The position numbers were made by a program, and so were the translations under genes. This document shows positions 45,897 to 58,300 of a DNA stretch of 64,000 nucleotides, one piece after another. The notes beneath the pieces are model-generated. The model made no database searches, was not told the DNA's origin, and saw only the letters and a program-made list of their open reading frames with translations. This DNA comes from Ailurus styani (lineage: Eukaryota; Chordata; Mammalia; Carnivora; Ailuridae): contig LNAC01000036.1 of assembly GCA_002007465.1 (NCBI GenBank), positions 3,893,016-3,957,015 of the forward strand, given 5' to 3'. Position 1 is the stretch's first letter. Each line of letters opens with the position of its first letter.

Positions 45897-48289
45897 AATA
45901 CCCTATTTTTAAAAAAGGCATTTCAAAAAGCTCCCCAGGTGATTCTAACCCGCAGTCAGGGGTGAGTCCCTCTCCCTGGTGGACAGCCTTGCTACACTAA
46001 GTGTGGTCCACCCGGATAGACGTGACTTGGGGTGGGGGTGGGGGGCTTAGACATGCAGAATCCTAGGCCCTGCCCGACACCTGCTGAACCCACATCCGCA
46101 TGTTCACAAAAAGCCCAGATGATTCTATGCACGTGACAGTTTCCACAACTGTGACTTTATAGTTCGAGAAGTATTGGCCTGGACTGTGGATTTCAGATGG
46201 GTGTCTGGGGACAAGACAGAAGAGGCAGTTTGGGAGGATCTGAGGCCTGTGGGGACAAGACGGGAGACTGTGACTTCCATCAGAAAGGACAGAAGCCAAG
46301 TGACAAAGTAGCAAAACGAGCATGTCCAGCCTTGCAGACGGACATGGGCACCTACTGGCCCAATCACATTCCGGGGGAGACGACTTTCGCCTGGAACCGG
46401 GGAGCACCCTGTTCATTTCACTGTTCACTTGGCTACAGCCTTACTTTTCTTTGAATTGTGTTGGTTTGTGTAGATATTTAAACAGCTTGCTGTTCAGAGG
46501 AAGGGGGCGGGGAGACTGGACCTCATTGGTGTTGGGGAGAAACGCAGTCCGGGCCTCCCAGCAAGCTGGTGGCAGAAGATGAAGATGAAATGAGCAAGGT
46601 GAGTGGGCCCAGCCAGCTCTGCAGTGCTGAACTGTTTATCTCGGGGCAGCTGCTGAAAGTTTCTTGGGGTTTTAGAACCTGGGCAGAGAGGAAGGAGAAA
46701 GAAGGAAGGACAAGTAAAACGAATAAACAACAAATGGAGAATGTCCCTGAGCTCAAGGCTCTCCTGGTGTGCATCTTACCTTGGCCTAGAGCTTCTGCTT
46801 GGTGCTCTGTTCCATCCTCACCTGTGACTTCCCTGGGAAAGTCATCTTCAGGCTTGGAGGGACCCCTACTCCAGTGTTGGGGAAAGAGAGAAGACAGCAC
46901 AGGGGCCCCTGGGTAGGAAGGTGCACCCCGAGGGCCCATGGTCACTTTGGCATCATTTCCTGGGGAGGCGAGACAGAATCTGGGGCTCGAGTTTTCTGGG
47001 CACACTCGTTAGAACCTCTGCCTGACCTTCCCCTCCCCCACAACCAGGCGGATGACACCATTCGGTGCCAGGTGTGCCCTGACCCGGGCCCGATAAGAGT
47101 ATCCTCCTGCAGGGTGTGGGCGCTTGGCACTTGGCCGGAGGACTTTCTCCTCGTGCTTGCCAGGGGACCAGAGACAACATGGAGGGCAGCAAAGGTCGGG
47201 GCTGAGGGACCCAGGTAAACCACCAGCAGGCAGGACATCCTGGGCTCCTAGGCCAGGTGGGAACTGCTCCTAGCATCGCCTCTTAACCTCATTCTGGGCC
47301 CAATGGCCAAGGAAGCCATCTCAGGAGTCACCAGTGGGCCAACCTGCCCTCTAGTGGTGGTAGTCAGTAACTGCACCCCGCCTGCCTGCTTTTCACAATG
47401 GGGTGCGGCTCTGGAGGAAATCTCTTCTCCAGCGATCAACTCGTTCAGCCCACAGGCCGGTGACAGGGAGTGGGTGCTGTTCTCCTGCCATTTCAAGCAT
47501 CTCTTCACCTCATATGATATTCAGCCCTAAAAGGGGAAGGGAACTAGCATGTAACCGGTGCGTGCTGCCTATCAGGAACTTTGTACTCCGTGCTTCCTGG
47601 ACACCTCCGAAGGTCCTGGGGACCAGGGGGCAGTACTAACTCATGTCCAGAAATAGTTTCTGTACTTGAAGACAGGCATCAAAGAGTCAAATCACAGTCC
47701 ACTCCATGCCCATCTGACTTCCCAAGCCATGTTTTTTACGTACCACCCACCAGTAGCCCCCTCCACGTCGGGAGATTCCAGGCCTTCAGAAGGACCAGGC
47801 AAGCAGCAAAAGGGAGGAGGGGATACACTGGGGAGTGGTGGGGACTGTGGCAAACAGAGATGTGTGCCATATCTAAAGGCCACGGTCAAATGACTTCACC
47901 GATTTCCTTTAAGTGGGAATGTGGGGACTAACACCTAACGAAAGCTGAAAATCAGGATTTTCACGTAAAAGCTCCCACTTTAAATATTGACGACTGATTC
48001 AGAAAAGAGTTTAAATATCACGCAAGTCAAACAAAGAACTGTTCTAACATTTTGAGCTTCTGTAACACCCTCGCGGTACCGCTGACTCCGAAGTGGGTAG
48101 GCAGCTTGCCCACGAGCCCGAGACCAAGCAGAGACAGAGTCTGGACTTGACCCCATGTCTTCTGACTCCCAGGCCAGTGTTCCTCTCAGTTCACCTCTCT
48201 GTGGTCTGTCCTGCTGTCCAGGCCCTGGGGCGGGGGGTGAACCACTCCTGACCTTGGCGAGTTAGCAGGACACATCAGACTCAGTGTAG

Positions 48290-49358
48290 AGGCTGTGACA
48301 CCATCCACATTTATTGGTCAAATTTGACTTCAAGTGTGGCAGGGCCATCCTTGGACCTTTCTGGAAATAAGGTTAAGCAGCACATGCAGCCCCTGGGAGA
48401 TCACCCAGATCCTGCTGAGGTAGTGTCTGGACCCAAAGGCCTTGCCTGATTATGCCTGTAGTGTCTACCCCACACCCTTAGACCTGGCTTTTTCCGGGAC
48501 ATAGGTCACACTGGGCCTGTCCATTCCCAATGACCATCCCTAGATCTGTGCCCAAAGTCTTTGGAAGCCAGGGTTTAAGAGGAGGGAGTCATCCCATTTA
48601 CAAATGGGAAAACTGAGGCTTGAGGCAAGACCAGCCTCATCCCAAAGCCTCAGGGCTGAGTCCAGGGCTTGGTCCTCAGGCCAATGGGCTAGTCAGTGCT
48701 TGGACACTCTCCCCATCCCATTTCTGGATGGAGAACATTCCCTGGCTTAGCTGCTCTGAAAATGCAATGTATAAATACATACTTGGCTTTAAAAAGTAAT
48801 AAATTAGATTTTATACCAGCCTGAGGGTATCTGGCCAGCCACGTGTCCTATGATATGAGCATCTGTCACACGTCATATGCGAACCACAGATCGTGTGTCC
48901 TGCCATGTGGTGGTGCCAGGACCCGTGCCACTGATCCACAGGCCTCGCTGCGAGTTCCACGTGACGTCCCAGAGAATTCTGCCACGTGTGACCTTCTGTG
49001 TTGCACATAACATCACCCTTTCATTGTGTGACATGTCCCCGACTGGTCATACATGTCACATGCAATGCGGGGTAGTCTTTTGGCCACACGAGGCTTCCTG
49101 AAGACCGTAGCAGGACAAACATGCCCCTCTCTCCTCGGGCAGCACGCATGGACTCCCCCAGCTGAGGCTCTTTTCCTGAGCCCGCTGTCCTGGTGAGTGG
49201 AAGTTGGTTTCACTTGGCTGAACTCGAAGGATCTCGAGGGGGGCCATCAAGTACCCCGAGGCGGCTGTGGCTGCTTGTCGAAGAAAGTGAAGTCCAGCCG
49301 GGGCTCCTCGCTCTGCAGATGCTGGACCATGTCGGGGGAGATGGGGTTTTTCCAGAGG
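48290..49358 (-). CDS. NLRC5: NLRC5 terminal exon: residues 442-477, stop and 3' UTR
   Basis: Acceptor CCCTCCAG. The coding part (49247-49358) gives LWKNPISPDM to QPQPPRGT, with TGA at 49249-49247. It matches the human C-terminus LWNNPIPCDM to QPQAPWGT. The 3' UTR then runs about 960 nt to the AATAAA signal at 48315-48310. The lower boundary 48290 is an estimate from that signal. UTR content: several CACGTG/ACATGT palindromes between 48,840 and 49,060. Confidence 0.9.
48310..48315 (-). terminator. NLRC5: NLRC5 polyadenylation signal AATAAA
   Basis: The plus strand reads tttatt, so the minus strand reads AATAAA, 932 nt downstream of the NLRC5 stop. It is the only AATAAA hexamer I found on this strand in the 3' UTR. 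Cleavage is expected about 15-25 nt further on. Confidence 0.75.
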
Positions 49359-52300
49359 CTGGAGGGCACAGACACAGGCACTCAGCTCCAGGAGTGGCTT
49401 GCTCATCCTCTTGTCTCCATCCCCTGTCCTAGTGACAGGTAGGGATACCCAGGCCCAAGAGGGGCAAGGGCCATGGCCAGAGCTACCTGGCAGAGGCAGG
49501 TTAGACCAGCACGGATACCCTACGGAGATGGGTGTCTTCCATACCCACTTCCTGACTTCTCCCACTCAGTCTTCATCCCTAGCAGCTCGTGATCCCAGCC
49601 AGGACCACGCTCATATGACACATCTGTGCAAATAAGGAAAAAGCGCCTCTTCATGACACTTTACTTCTATCATTAGCAATTGTCATGAAATATTGATTTC
49701 ACGCCATGATTACAAACTATTTCACTGCCATTTACTAGAAATCCAATAGATCTACTATATGAATGGTGTCCTGTAGAGGCAATGCCCTTGTGCAGTGCAC
49801 AACCTATTCAGCCGTATGTGGTGGCTCTGATTCTACCATTTTAAGTGCTTACTACGTGCTAGGCATTGTGCTCAGTGCTCTATATAATCGTTTAGTCCTC
49901 ACAGCAACTTCCTGAGGTAGATTCTAACATTGAGCCCATTTTACAGATGAGGAAATTGAGGTCAAGAGAGGTTGAGTTACTGACACAAAGTTCCATAATT
50001 GGCAAATGGCAGAGCTGGGATTTGATCCGGGTCTGCATGCTGCCAGATTCTTGGTGGAGAGATCCAAGTCTCCTCTGATAATCCCCAAGCCAGGTCTTGC
50101 CTCCTCCTACACGGAGTCCCCTTACATTGTAGAGGTTGGTGTGGCCTCCCACCCACCATCCCCGCCCCTGTGAGCCCTTTTTACCGAATGACTTGGATGC
50201 CAGACCCTTGGGCCAGCCCTTCGACCAGGAGCCAGGCTCCAGAAGCTGTGATCTGGTTCTTCTCCAAGCTTCCCAATGGAGAACAGAGAAAGGGGAAAGA
50301 GAAACGGCTTGAGTTGGGGGGGAATGGGCTTCCCTATATGCCCCACCCTCAAGGCCAAGATGGTTCCAGAACCCAACAGACTACAGTACAGCAGGAAGGC
50401 TGAAGGCTGGAACCCAGGGAGAGCTAAGGTTGGCAGGGGCTTGGACCGGAATGTCCAACTCAGTGAGGGCTCTCTGGCAGGCAGGGAGCCTGACCCAGTG
50501 ACCTTGGCTTTCCCCAAGGACGGAGGTTCCCCTTGGGGTCCTCCCCCAGTTCTGGTTTCCCAGGATGCTCGTCATACTCCATTTTCTTCAGCCGGCTCAT
50601 CCTCGGCAGGACCCGGGCCAGCTCAGCAGCCGCCTCGTCCCCGAGCAGATTCCAGGACAGCCTGCCAGGGAGGGGTCCTAAGGTCAGTGTCAGGAGAACA
50701 GTGAGGTCAAGGGGCAGAGACAAGGTGGCAGGTGGGGAGGGCTGGGAGCTGACGACAGAGGCTGCCACACAGGTACAAGAAAGGCCGCCTGATGGGGTGC
50801 CTGTGCGCCCTCCCCGAAGACTCTTCAGGGCGGAGGCAGTCCCTTCTTCCCCCCCACCCCATTGTCGCGCTGGTCACCCCTCAAGAACCCAGACAGCTTG
50901 AGAGCTGGCTGTCCAGAGAATTCGGGGCACGTGGTCTGCAGCAACAACGTCCCGATCCAAACTTCCACCATGCACACGCCTTCATCACGCTTGCCCTATC
51001 CACGCACCCCATTTTTCTTTAAAGCGGTCCCCCCCCTTTTTTTTTTACTTTAAGAGATTAATCTTAGGAAACACTTATCACTACTATCAATGGGAAAGCT
51101 CCATTGACGACCCTAAATAGAAGGTAGTTACAAGTATCAACACAGAGCAGACAACAGTATTAATTTCTAGCTGGAACCTATGTCCTTCTAAGGGTACTGA
51201 GCCTGTGGCCTGCCCCCTGCTGGTTACAAAGGAAGAATCGTGAAGAAAAACCAAAGCAGAAAAAACTCAAACCCTCTCTGGCGTGGTAATATTTCAAGAC
51301 CGTGGCAATTAGATTGCACTGGCTAATCTCTGATTTACCTTCGGTATGAAATAATTATCTGCCCCATGGTCATATGCGCGATTTCTCGGCTTATCAAGTA
51401 AAAAGTAAATAAATCAGGAGAATCTCCAGTGTCAGGTGTTAAAGATGCCTTAGCATGGATCTGAGGCTTTCTCTTTGGTGCCGCGTAATGAGAAGGATGA
51501 AAATCTTTAAGATGGACAGAGCGTAAGAGACGCATCATAGGAAGCAAACAGGGTTTCTGGAGGGAGGGGGTGGCGGGATGGGGTAACTGGGTCGTGGACA
51601 TTAAGGAGAGCACACAATGTAATGAGCGCTGGGTGTTATATAAAACTATACCTCGGAAACCAATAATCCATTATATGTTAATTGAATTTAAATAAAAAAT
51701 GTTAAAAAAAGAACCCTTTAAGAGGCAAACCTAATATCTTCTTAGAATCCCCCATGTCCTGCACCCTAGGAAACAGCACTTTCTTCCATCGTGTGGTCAG
51801 GGTCCCAGGCTAGTCCTCAGTGTGGTTCGCCCTGGGGCTGCCCAAGGTCAGAGTGCCTCTGGCTGCCAGGAGGGGGTGGGCACGGCCAGCGGGCAGGTGG
51901 GGGCATGCTGGTTCCCGCCGTGCTTCACCCCGAGCAGGTGGCTTACAAATTGAGGCTCGACAAACCAGATGAGGGGCTCTATCCAGCCGCTTCCCGAAGG
52001 GAAGGTCAGGGGCAAAGAGCCTTTAGAGACCGGCTAGCCTACCTCCCTGCCTGCCCTCATCCTCTCCACAGGAGGGGAAACAGGCAGGAGAGGCCGAATG
52101 AATTTGCCCAACGTCACTCACGGCCGAAAGGTTCAAACATCTTCGAGAGGCTTGAGGAAGAATGACCTTCCCTGTTTACAGACAGGGGACCGGTCGGGGA
52201 GGAAGGCGACCAGCTTTAGGCTGGACGGTGGGGGGCAGCCAGGCCGACTCCCCAGACGCCCACCCTTCCCCGCTCAGGCTTCCTCCAGGCACTCACAGGA

Positions 52301-55300
52301 TCTCTTCCAGGGCCGGGCACAGCACCAGGCTGGCAGCAAGGCGCTTGGCAGCGTGGTTGTCAATCTCACACGAAACCAGGCTGGGGACAAACGAGAGACG
52401 GGATGAAGGCTGTCTGAGTCAGGGGCATCTCCAGCGAGCCTGCCTGCCTCTGCCCCGTGTGCAATCAGGGCAGGAGGGAGGGGGGTGGAGGCGGGGGGAG
52501 ACTTAGGAAGGTGCCCCTTTTTGCCCCAGGCTCCCTTATACCCGAGGCCTCTGTCACTTCAAAGGCCTTCCCAGGTGCCAGAGGCTGCCCCCCAACCCCC
52601 CCAGCTCCCCAGGCAGTTAGGAGAGGCTACTCACTTTATCTGTCTGAGCAGCGGGAGCCCCTGATGGAACTGTGGGACCCCTCCGGCCAGACTGTTCTCG
52701 GCCAAGCTGTGGGGCAGGGAGACACCTGTGAGAGGAGCCCCAGACCACCCCCGGCGGCTTCTCTGCCCACGCTCCGCGGCCCCTACTCACCTGATCTCTT
52801 CCACATATGGGCATCCATCCAGGGCCCGGCCCAGGAGCAGCGCCCTCTCTAGGCTCAGACCGCTAGAGGGCAGGCTGGGGAAAGGGGAGTAGGTGAGCTA
52901 GGAGGAGGCAGGTGGGGGGCTGGGAGCCTTCCCAGAGCCCCCACACTCAGCACTGTCTCAGGCCGCACCATCAGACCATCTGGGTCACTGTCACCCCCAA
53001 CCCCCTCCCCATTCACATAGGACCCCGTGGGGGGTGGTGGCAGCGGTAAGGGCCTTGGCCTTTGGGGGTGAGATCCTAAATCCAAGGCCTGGCTCTTTCA
53101 TGTGTAGGTAAAGCAAGCTCTCCGTGTGTCTCTTGGCTTGGGACCCCTTGCCTAGAAAATGGAGCAACTAGCAATCCGGGCCCTGGGGCTGCTGGGGGGC
53201 TTCGGGGAGGCCGGGGGCAGAAACTGGTGCTTTCTGGCACCCAGCCCTTTGCTGACACTGCCTCACCCGCCCTCAGAGACCGGCTCAGGGACACACTGAG
53301 CGGAGACCACTGTACTTCTTTCGCAGGTAAGGAAACTGAGACTCAGAAGGGGTAGCGGCTTGGCCCACGGCCCAGAAGGGGCTGGTGGCAGCCCAGGACG
53401 AGGCTGGGTCTCCCGACTGCCCTGCCCCAGGCTCCAGAAGCCAGGGAGGAGTGGGCGCGGTGGGGGGGAGGGGGGAGGGCAGACCCTAAGGCCGGGCAGC
53501 TCCGACGGTGGGGGCCCTGACCCCCCAGGGCTCCCAGCGATCCCCTCCTGGCCAGCCCCGCAGAAGCCCCCGGCAGAGGGACACTCACCGCAGGACCCTC
53601 AGGCGGTGGGGCAGCCTCTGCGTCAGCCACAAGGCTGTGATATCCCCCAAGACGTTGTAGCCCAGCCTGGAAGAGGACAGGGAAGAGGCTGAGCACCGGG
53701 CGGGCTCCAGACCCCGCGCTGCCCTGGGCCCCGGGGGAACACAAAGGCCAGGAGCGCTGTGGGGACACAAAGGGCAGCGGGCAGCCAGCGGGACACACAC
53801 TTACATGAGCTCCTCCAAGTGCTTGCAGAGGGCGAGAGACTCCACCAACCGCGCTCCCCCAGCTGGGCCAATGCCATTCCCTGAGATGCTGAGGGTGGGG
53901 CGGACATTCGACTCGGGGACACCCAGGTCCCCCCAGCCCACCACACCTGCCAGGGCCCCAAGAGACTGCACCCCCGCCACACAGCTTCTCCACCTGACGG
54001 GGCAGGAAGGACCAGAGAGGAGCAGGGACTGGGCTGGCTCAATCAAGGTCCCAAAGCTGGCAGGGCCGGCAGGGAACTCAGCCCCAGCGCTGGGACCCTG
54101 ACGGCCGGGGAGGAACGTCAGCCTGAGCCGGGGCCAGTGTCTCCCTGGGCCGCGTGTGGCTCCTGAGGGCCCCGGTCGGGAGGCCTGACCACTCACTCTA
54201 TCTTCCGGAGCTCGGGCAGCCCTGGGAGGACGGCGGCTAAGTGCTGGGCTCCGAAGTCTCTGATCTGGTTGTGGCTCAAGCTTGGGGAGAGAATAATAGG
54301 ACAACTGGAACCATCCGCCGGCCACCCATGTCATTTGGTCCCCATCCCCCTCCCAGCGCACAAGGGGCGGCTGGAATCTGAAGAGGGGCTCACACTGAGC
54401 GAGCCCCCTCATCCCGTGTTAGGTGAGGACTTCGAACTCTTGTCTTTCTGTTTAGGATGTTCGGCCCGATGTCTGGCCTGAATCCCTCTTGCTGAAAACC
54501 ACTCTCTCACATCCCGCCCTGGGGTCTCCCGATGGCCTAGGCCGGGGGTCACGCAGTGGGAAGTGGGGGAAAGGGAGGGGACGGAGCTGAGCAGAGCCTA
54601 CTCAATCGAGGAGCCCCTTGCTTTTGTCATCTGACCCTGCCGGAGCTGTCTTTGGTTGGGGGACGGAGAGGCGACTCACCCCAGCTCCTTCAAGCTGCTG
54701 GCAGCTCCGAGCGCCTTGAAAAGCTGGCAGCAGCCGATGTCACCAATACCATTCCTGCTCAGACTGGAGGAGCAAAGGCCTCGGTCAGGAGCAGAGGCCT
54801 AGGCCTTTGCAGGTGCTGTGCTAAGAACTCTACAGTTTGCAAAGCTCTTACACATCCAGGAACCCGTGTGCTAGTCGCTGAGCTTCAGGGGCTGGGGAGG
54901 GGCACAGGCAAGGTGGGAATGACTGTACCCGGAGTCCAGATGAGAAAACCGAGCCCAGGGAGGAGCCATGACTGGCCAAGGCTGCTGCCGACTCCCAGGC
55001 AAAGTGGAACCAGAAGCCCAGAGCTCCGCCCTCCCCCGCCCCAGGAGCCACCTTGTTTGGTCTGGCCAGTCTCTGCCTCAGCCTCCGTGTGAGGGAGCGC
55101 CGGGCCACCCTGGCTGAAGGCCAATTTCATGGGGCTCCGAAGTCCAGGCAAATCATTTCTCCACGGCATAGGTGTTCTAAGTGATGCAAACGCTGGGCTT
55201 CTCCATAAAGCCAGTTTATTGTCCTTTCTGCACCCTGACCTTGCCCTGCCCCCATGAGTGGCAAAAACCCAAACCCAACAAATCACAGGAGGCGAACTGT

Positions 55301-58300
55301 CTTGGACCCGTGTCAAGGATTTGAAGGTTGTTTTGTTTTCTTTCATTTTACAGATGAAACTTTGGGGAAGTGCCTTTCTAAAAATTAATTTTGGATGAAA
55401 TGACCTAGTCCCATCTGATATGCTTCCCAGAACTCTTTGACCTCATCCGTCAAGCACTCTAGGTGGCCAGTGTGGGGAAGGGGACTCGGGGAGACAAAGT
55501 CGCTTGGGTTTATCTGTAGTCACAGCATTTTATATTTTGCAAAATCCCAAGGAAAGAATGTGTTATATCGGGGCACCGGGCTGGCTCAGTTGTTAAGCGC
55601 CTGCCTTTGGCTCAGGTCATGATCCCAGGGTCTTGGGTTCGAGCCCCGCATCGGGCTCCCTCCTTGGCCGGAAGCCTGCTTCTCCCTCTCCCACTCCCCC
55701 TGCTTGTGTTCCCTCTCTCGCTGTGTCTATCTTTATCAAATACATAAATAAAATCTTAAAAAAAAAAAGACTGTGTTATATCTGTTAATCAAGGTGGCCA
55801 GGAGCCCACAGGGAGAATGCTAAGGTCACCAGATCGGAGTTCAGACCCTCATTACTGGTCTGTGGCCCCCAAGATCGGTATTACTTGGGAACTTGTTAGA
55901 AATGCACAATCGAGGCAACGCAGGCTCGTGGAATCAGAAATGTGAATGCGCGCACGGGGGGAACATGTGCACATTTAGGGCTGTTCCAGGACTCGGGCCC
56001 AACCCCTTGCGGTCACTCTGTAGGGGGAGGGAGCTGGTGGCAGTGGAAGGCAAGAGCGCTGGGCACCGACCTGGGAGGGCGGGAGGGTCCTCAGGGAAAT
56101 GCCCCGAGTGCTTCCCTGGGCGGGTGGTCCCCGCAGAGCCGGGGCATGTGCTCCCACTCGTTCCCATGGGGTCACTGGGCCACTCACCGGAGGCTCCGCA
56201 GGACGGTCATGTGGCTTAGTCCTTGAGTGAGCTGGGCCAGGGCGGAGCTGCCCAGCGGGAGATGGCTGAGGCTGGAGGGAAGGAGGACATTACTGCGGCT
56301 GGGTCCCAGATAGAGACCGAGGCCCCAGCCAGTCTGGAGGCCTTGGTGCTCAGCAATCCCCAGGGACCTCCAAGAAAGCCACTTATATCCACATGGAGTA
56401 GACACATTGTATAAAACAAAACCACGTGAGGCATCCACAGCCCATTTCTCTGCATGAGTGAAGGCCATCCAGGCAGCAGGTCTGTGTTCCGAATCACACC
56501 GGACCCAGACTGCTAACGGGGCATCCTAGCGACCCCAGAGCGGGCATACACTTGAGGCCGAGCGCTGAGCTTGGGGCCGTCCTGAGGGGTAAAACTCCCT
56601 CGTCCCCATTTTGCAGATCAGGCACACTGAGGCTCAGAGCATTATTAGCGAGCTTATTCAAGGCCACACGGAAAGTAGAAGCAATGGTAACAGAACCCAA
56701 GGCCACAGGACTACCATTCCTGGACCCCAAGCACATGTCACTCGGGATCACACTACTTCAGGCCCCCAGCCTAGGCAGGAGAGGGGAATAATAATAATAA
56801 TAATAATAATAATAAACAATAACAACAACAATAATAATAGTAGTAGTAGCAGCAGCAGCCGCCAGTACTTGCAGAGTGTGAACTCTGTGCCAGGCTCTGT
56901 TCTAAGGACTTCACATGTATTATCTCATTTAATCCTTGCCACACCCCTGGGAGGTAGGTACAGCTATTATCCCCAAAGTTGAGATGGGGAGAAAAGCACA
57001 GAGAAGTAATTTGCCCAAGCTCACACATTCAGAGGTGCCCTGGTCTGCCTAGAACTGAGGAGGGCTCCAGGATGCCACCTCTCAGCCCCCGGGGAAACTG
57101 GGACAGCGGTCACCCTACCAAGAGTTGAAGCCAGGTGGTGTGGCTCCTAATCAGGGGCCATGCCCCTGACCATTCGGCCACAGATGGACAGGTGGAAGAG
57201 GTCAGCTGGTGGCAGGGAGGAAACACTCAGAAATGATAGATCTAAAACGGACAGAGGCGTCTGGACAGTGGGGAATCCATCCCCTTTCTTCATTAGGCCC
57301 ACTTTAGAGCTGGGGCGGCCGAGGAGCAAGAGGTGAAGAGCGGCATTAGTTGCCTGGGAAACCAGGGAAGGGTCACACATCTGTCCTGTTCTCTGCAGTA
57401 CCTCCAGCCCCGAGCCTGGCCCAGGTGCCCAGGTAAACACCTGTTAAACACACGCGTGAGCCAATCAACGATCTCACTGGGCCTCCAACACTCCCTCCAC
57501 CCGCTAGCCCCCTGCCCCACATCCAGCAACGAAAGCTTCCAGAAGGAAGGGAGTCTGAGCAGAGGTGAAGGCACATGGGGGGAGGCCAAAGAAACAGCTC
57601 GGGGGAAAGGCATGTGGGTCCTCTGGTCAAAGGTCTGACACCATCCATGCCCTGGTCCCCAGGACAAGCAGAAAGAGACAAAGTGGGAGGATTTTATTGT
57701 TAATGGGCAAAAAGTCAGAAGGCTACTTTTAAACCATATTCAACACAAATGTTGAAAAAAATCTGGAGGCAAATTCACCAACTGGTCATTCACAACAGCT
57801 TCCCCAGGGGGCTGCCCCTGCCGGAGGATTTCATGTCCTTTGTTACCTATTTCCGTAATTACGGAACTTTCTATAACCAGGGTATATTTTTGGCCATCAG
57901 AGAAACTTAGAGATTAACAGAGAAGACGCCGTGTAAAAGGTTCTGTCTCGATGCTGTTATGTCCAGCCACGGGGGGAACCTGTCTTCACACTGAGACTGT
58001 CTCTGCTCTTGCTGGAACTTGGTGACTTCTGAATTATAGGTGAGAATAAAAATGTGGCCGGGTCCTAAGGACATGATTGTAAGCAGAGTGGCGGAGAGCT
58101 GTGCATCTTACCTGCCCAATCTGTTTCCCCGCCTCCTGACCATAGCACCCGGAAACACCACCAGCCCCCGAGTCCAGACAGTTGGGTGGGCATGTGACCC
58201 AGATCCAGCCACTTGGAAGACCGTGTGCTTAGACCCCCGGTGCTTGGCTTAGGGGTGGGCATGTGACCTGAGCTAGTCCAGTGAGAACCATCTAGAGCCT

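Larger units (their letters stand above)
41341..48289. other. Intergenic spacer between NLRC5 3' end and CPNE2 promoter, about 7 kb
   Basis: No coding exon recognised. Contains an L1 3' part interrupted by a SINE (42,350-43,085), a TG repeat (43,280-43,315), MIR copies (43,990-44,210 and 45,440-45,560) and a reverse SINE (45,690-45,896). The interval 43,440-43,830 looks like a decayed interspersed repeat I cannot name. NLRC5 and CPNE2 are transcribed in the same direction across it. Confidence 0.65.

Noticed and set aside
52707..52790. 84-bp intron between NLRC5 LRR exons, same length as an LRR exon, as a possible coding retained intron
   Set aside because: Read in frame it gives a stop (TGA) at once, and it does not encode an LRR pattern.
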